Below are positions 16,667-17,476 of a stretch of 17,476 bases of DNA, piece by piece. Within the stretch, counting starts at the first letter, position 1. Each line of letters starts with the position of its first letter. The notes below the pieces were generated by a model. That model was not told the origin of the DNA, ran no database searches, and was given only the letters and a program-made list of their open reading frames with translations. The position numbers were made by a program, and so were the translations under genes. The DNA is from Arthrobacter sp. (GTDB lineage: Bacteria > Actinomycetota > Actinomycetes > Actinomycetales > Micrococcaceae), in NCBI GenBank assembly GCA_025464925.1, contig JAODMS010000130.1, positions 1 to 17,476 of the forward strand, given 5' to 3'.

Positions 16667-16698
16667 TTGATGCCCGGATCGTAATTTCCGGGCATCAA
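16667..16698 (-). terminator. Perfect hairpin after ycnI
   Basis: TTGATGCCCGGA (16667-16678) and TCCGGGCATCAA (16687-16698) are perfect 12-base inverted arms around an 8-base loop. It starts 10 bases after the ycnI stop, so it probably ends or stabilises the ycnI mRNA. No T-run follows, so Rho-independent action is not certain. Copy 1 has a decayed version at 15897-15922. Confidence 0.6.
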
Positions 16699-16708
16699 CC
16701 GCAGTCAG

Positions 16709-17476
16709 CTACTTTTTGGGAACCGGCACGCGGACCGGAGCGGACTGGCGGCCGCGGCTCCGCAGGAGGGCGATGCTGCCGAGAACCAGACCGCCGAAGC
16801 CTGCCACAAGGCCGGCCCAGCTCCGCGCCTGCGCGCCGTCGTCAGCTACCTCACCGGCGCCGGGCGTCGCGCTTGCCGCAGTGACGGAAGAAGCAGCGGC
16901 GTGGTCGTCGTGGCCGGCTGTCGCCGGGGCGGCTTCAGTGACGGTCACTGCCGGCGCCGGGGCCTTGAGCGCGTGCGCATCCTGGCCCTCCGGAGCGATC
17001 TCGGACCAGTCCGTCTGGCCCTGTTCGCAGTTCTGCAGGGTCGGGAAGTACAGCGTCTTCCCGGCGGCATCGGGCAACTTGACGGAGAGCACCAGGGCGT
17101 CGCGCAGTTCGTGGTCCAGCGGCGCCTTGGCCGTGTAGATGATCTGGCTGGTGCGCTTGGTGATGGAGGCGCCGTCTGCCGTTTTCTTTGGCTCGGGCAG
17201 CTGCTCGACGATCTTCTGGACCGTCCAGTTCGGGTTGACGGTGGGCTGGGCATCGTCGAGTTCGGCGGGGAGCGTGATGGTGATTTTCGTGGTGCCGGAC
17301 TCCTCGCAGCCATGCGGAACGCCGAAGGTCAGCAGGGCGTAGGAGTTCGCGGCGGTCTTGTCCGGGGTGACCCCGACGTGGGCCGAGGCGCCGGACATGC
17401 CGGCGAGCATCAGCACCGCGGTGCCGCCGGCAATGGCCGTGGCGGAGAGGGTGCGGCGGAGGGCGGAAACATTCCT
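16709..17476 (-). CDS. ycnI: YcnI-family (DUF1775) copper-binding membrane protein (partial, start off the right edge)
   Basis: Exported protein of the YcnI family, whose Bacillus subtilis member binds Cu(II) through its mature N-terminal His with nearby Glu and Trp. The frame stays open to the window edge, encoding RNVSALRRTLSATAIAGGTA and on to a signal peptide ending ASA before HVGVTPDKT; the mature protein would therefore start with His. GVPHGCEESGTTKI holds candidate Glu ligands and QTDWSEI the candidate Trp. Two Cys (HGCEE, QNCEQ) may form a disulfide. An Ala/Val/Thr-rich linker with HDDHAAA follows, then one C-terminal membrane helix (WAGLVAGFGGLVLGSIALL) and a basic tail ending PKK. 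Copper delivery or homeostasis at the cell surface is the likely role; partner genes such as copC/copD would lie beyond the edge. An internal GTG at 17416 would lose most of the signal peptide and is rejected. Confidence 0.92.
   Translation of the reverse strand, partial: RNVSALRRTLSATAIAGGTAVLMLAGMSGASAHVGVTPDKTAANSYALLTFGVPHGCEESGTTKITITLPAELDDAQPTVNPNWTVQKIVEQLPEPKKTADGASITKRTSQIIYTAKAPLDHELRDALVLSVKLPDAAGKTLYFPTLQNCEQGQTDWSEIAPEGQDAHALKAPAPAVTVTEAAPATAGHDDHAAASSVTAASATPGAGEVADDGAQARSWAGLVAGFGGLVLGSIALLRSRGRQSAPVRVPVPKK

Larger units (their letters stand above)
15967..16723 (-). repeat. Tandem duplication unit, copy 2 (parental arrangement next to ycnI)
   Basis: Covers the lipoprotein gene, its promoter, the hairpin at 16667-16698 and the last bases of ycnI. 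Since the ycnI end is intact here and only a remnant in copy 1, this is the original arrangement. Confidence 0.75.

Noticed and set aside
16606..16698. Longer N-terminus for lipoprotein copy 2
   Set aside because: It would cross the promoter and a hairpin and place 31 residues before the signal peptide; the copy 1 homolog starts at MTAQRI.

Overview
The window reads as chromosomal DNA of a high-GC actinobacterium, most likely a soil member of the Micrococcaceae (Arthrobacter/Pseudarthrobacter-like). This is inferred from base composition, GC-rich codon use, leaderless-type promoters and the set of protein families; no rRNA or marker gene confirms it. Every gene recognised belongs to a known family. 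I see no CRISPR array, tRNA, rRNA, transposase, integrase or phage gene.

Region 1 (1-3632), hydrogen and nickel: on the minus strand lie hypA, hypB and the start of a [NiFe]-hydrogenase small subunit that runs off the left edge. Its proximal cluster motif is Cys-x-x-Asp, the hallmark of the actinobacterial group 1h (group 5) enzymes that oxidise H2 at very low concentration. A HoxN/NixA-type nickel transporter is transcribed divergently from hypA, so Ni uptake, Ni delivery (HypA/HypB) and the Ni enzyme are encoded side by side. A small unrecognised protein (3327-3632) follows the transporter.

Region 2 (3629-6745): a DedA-family membrane protein and an RluA-family pseudouridine synthase (minus), then an ArsR-type regulator overlapping an SRPBCC-family gene (plus). 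The SRPBCC gene carries an apparent one-base frameshift near 6204-6206.

Region 3 (6865-9050): a divergent MocR-type regulator and YczE-type membrane protein, the known yczR/yczE pairing. The short gap between them holds three copies of a GGCCAGT half-site.

Region 4 (9153-15057), DNA repair: a giant Lhr helicase (1689 aa) translationally coupled to a Nei2-type DNA glycosylase. Directly before lhr is a close match to the RecA-NDp/PafBC DNA-damage promoter, with the predicted transcript start on the lhr ATG.

Region 5 (15188-17476): two tandem, homologous DUF4232 lipoproteins and a YcnI-type copper-binding membrane protein cut by the right edge. The duplication that made the lipoprotein pair also copied the last bases of ycnI, leaving a decayed remnant between the two genes. 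Both copies keep a matching leaderless promoter. No gene-free stretch exceeds 300 bases; the gaps hold the promoters and hairpins listed.
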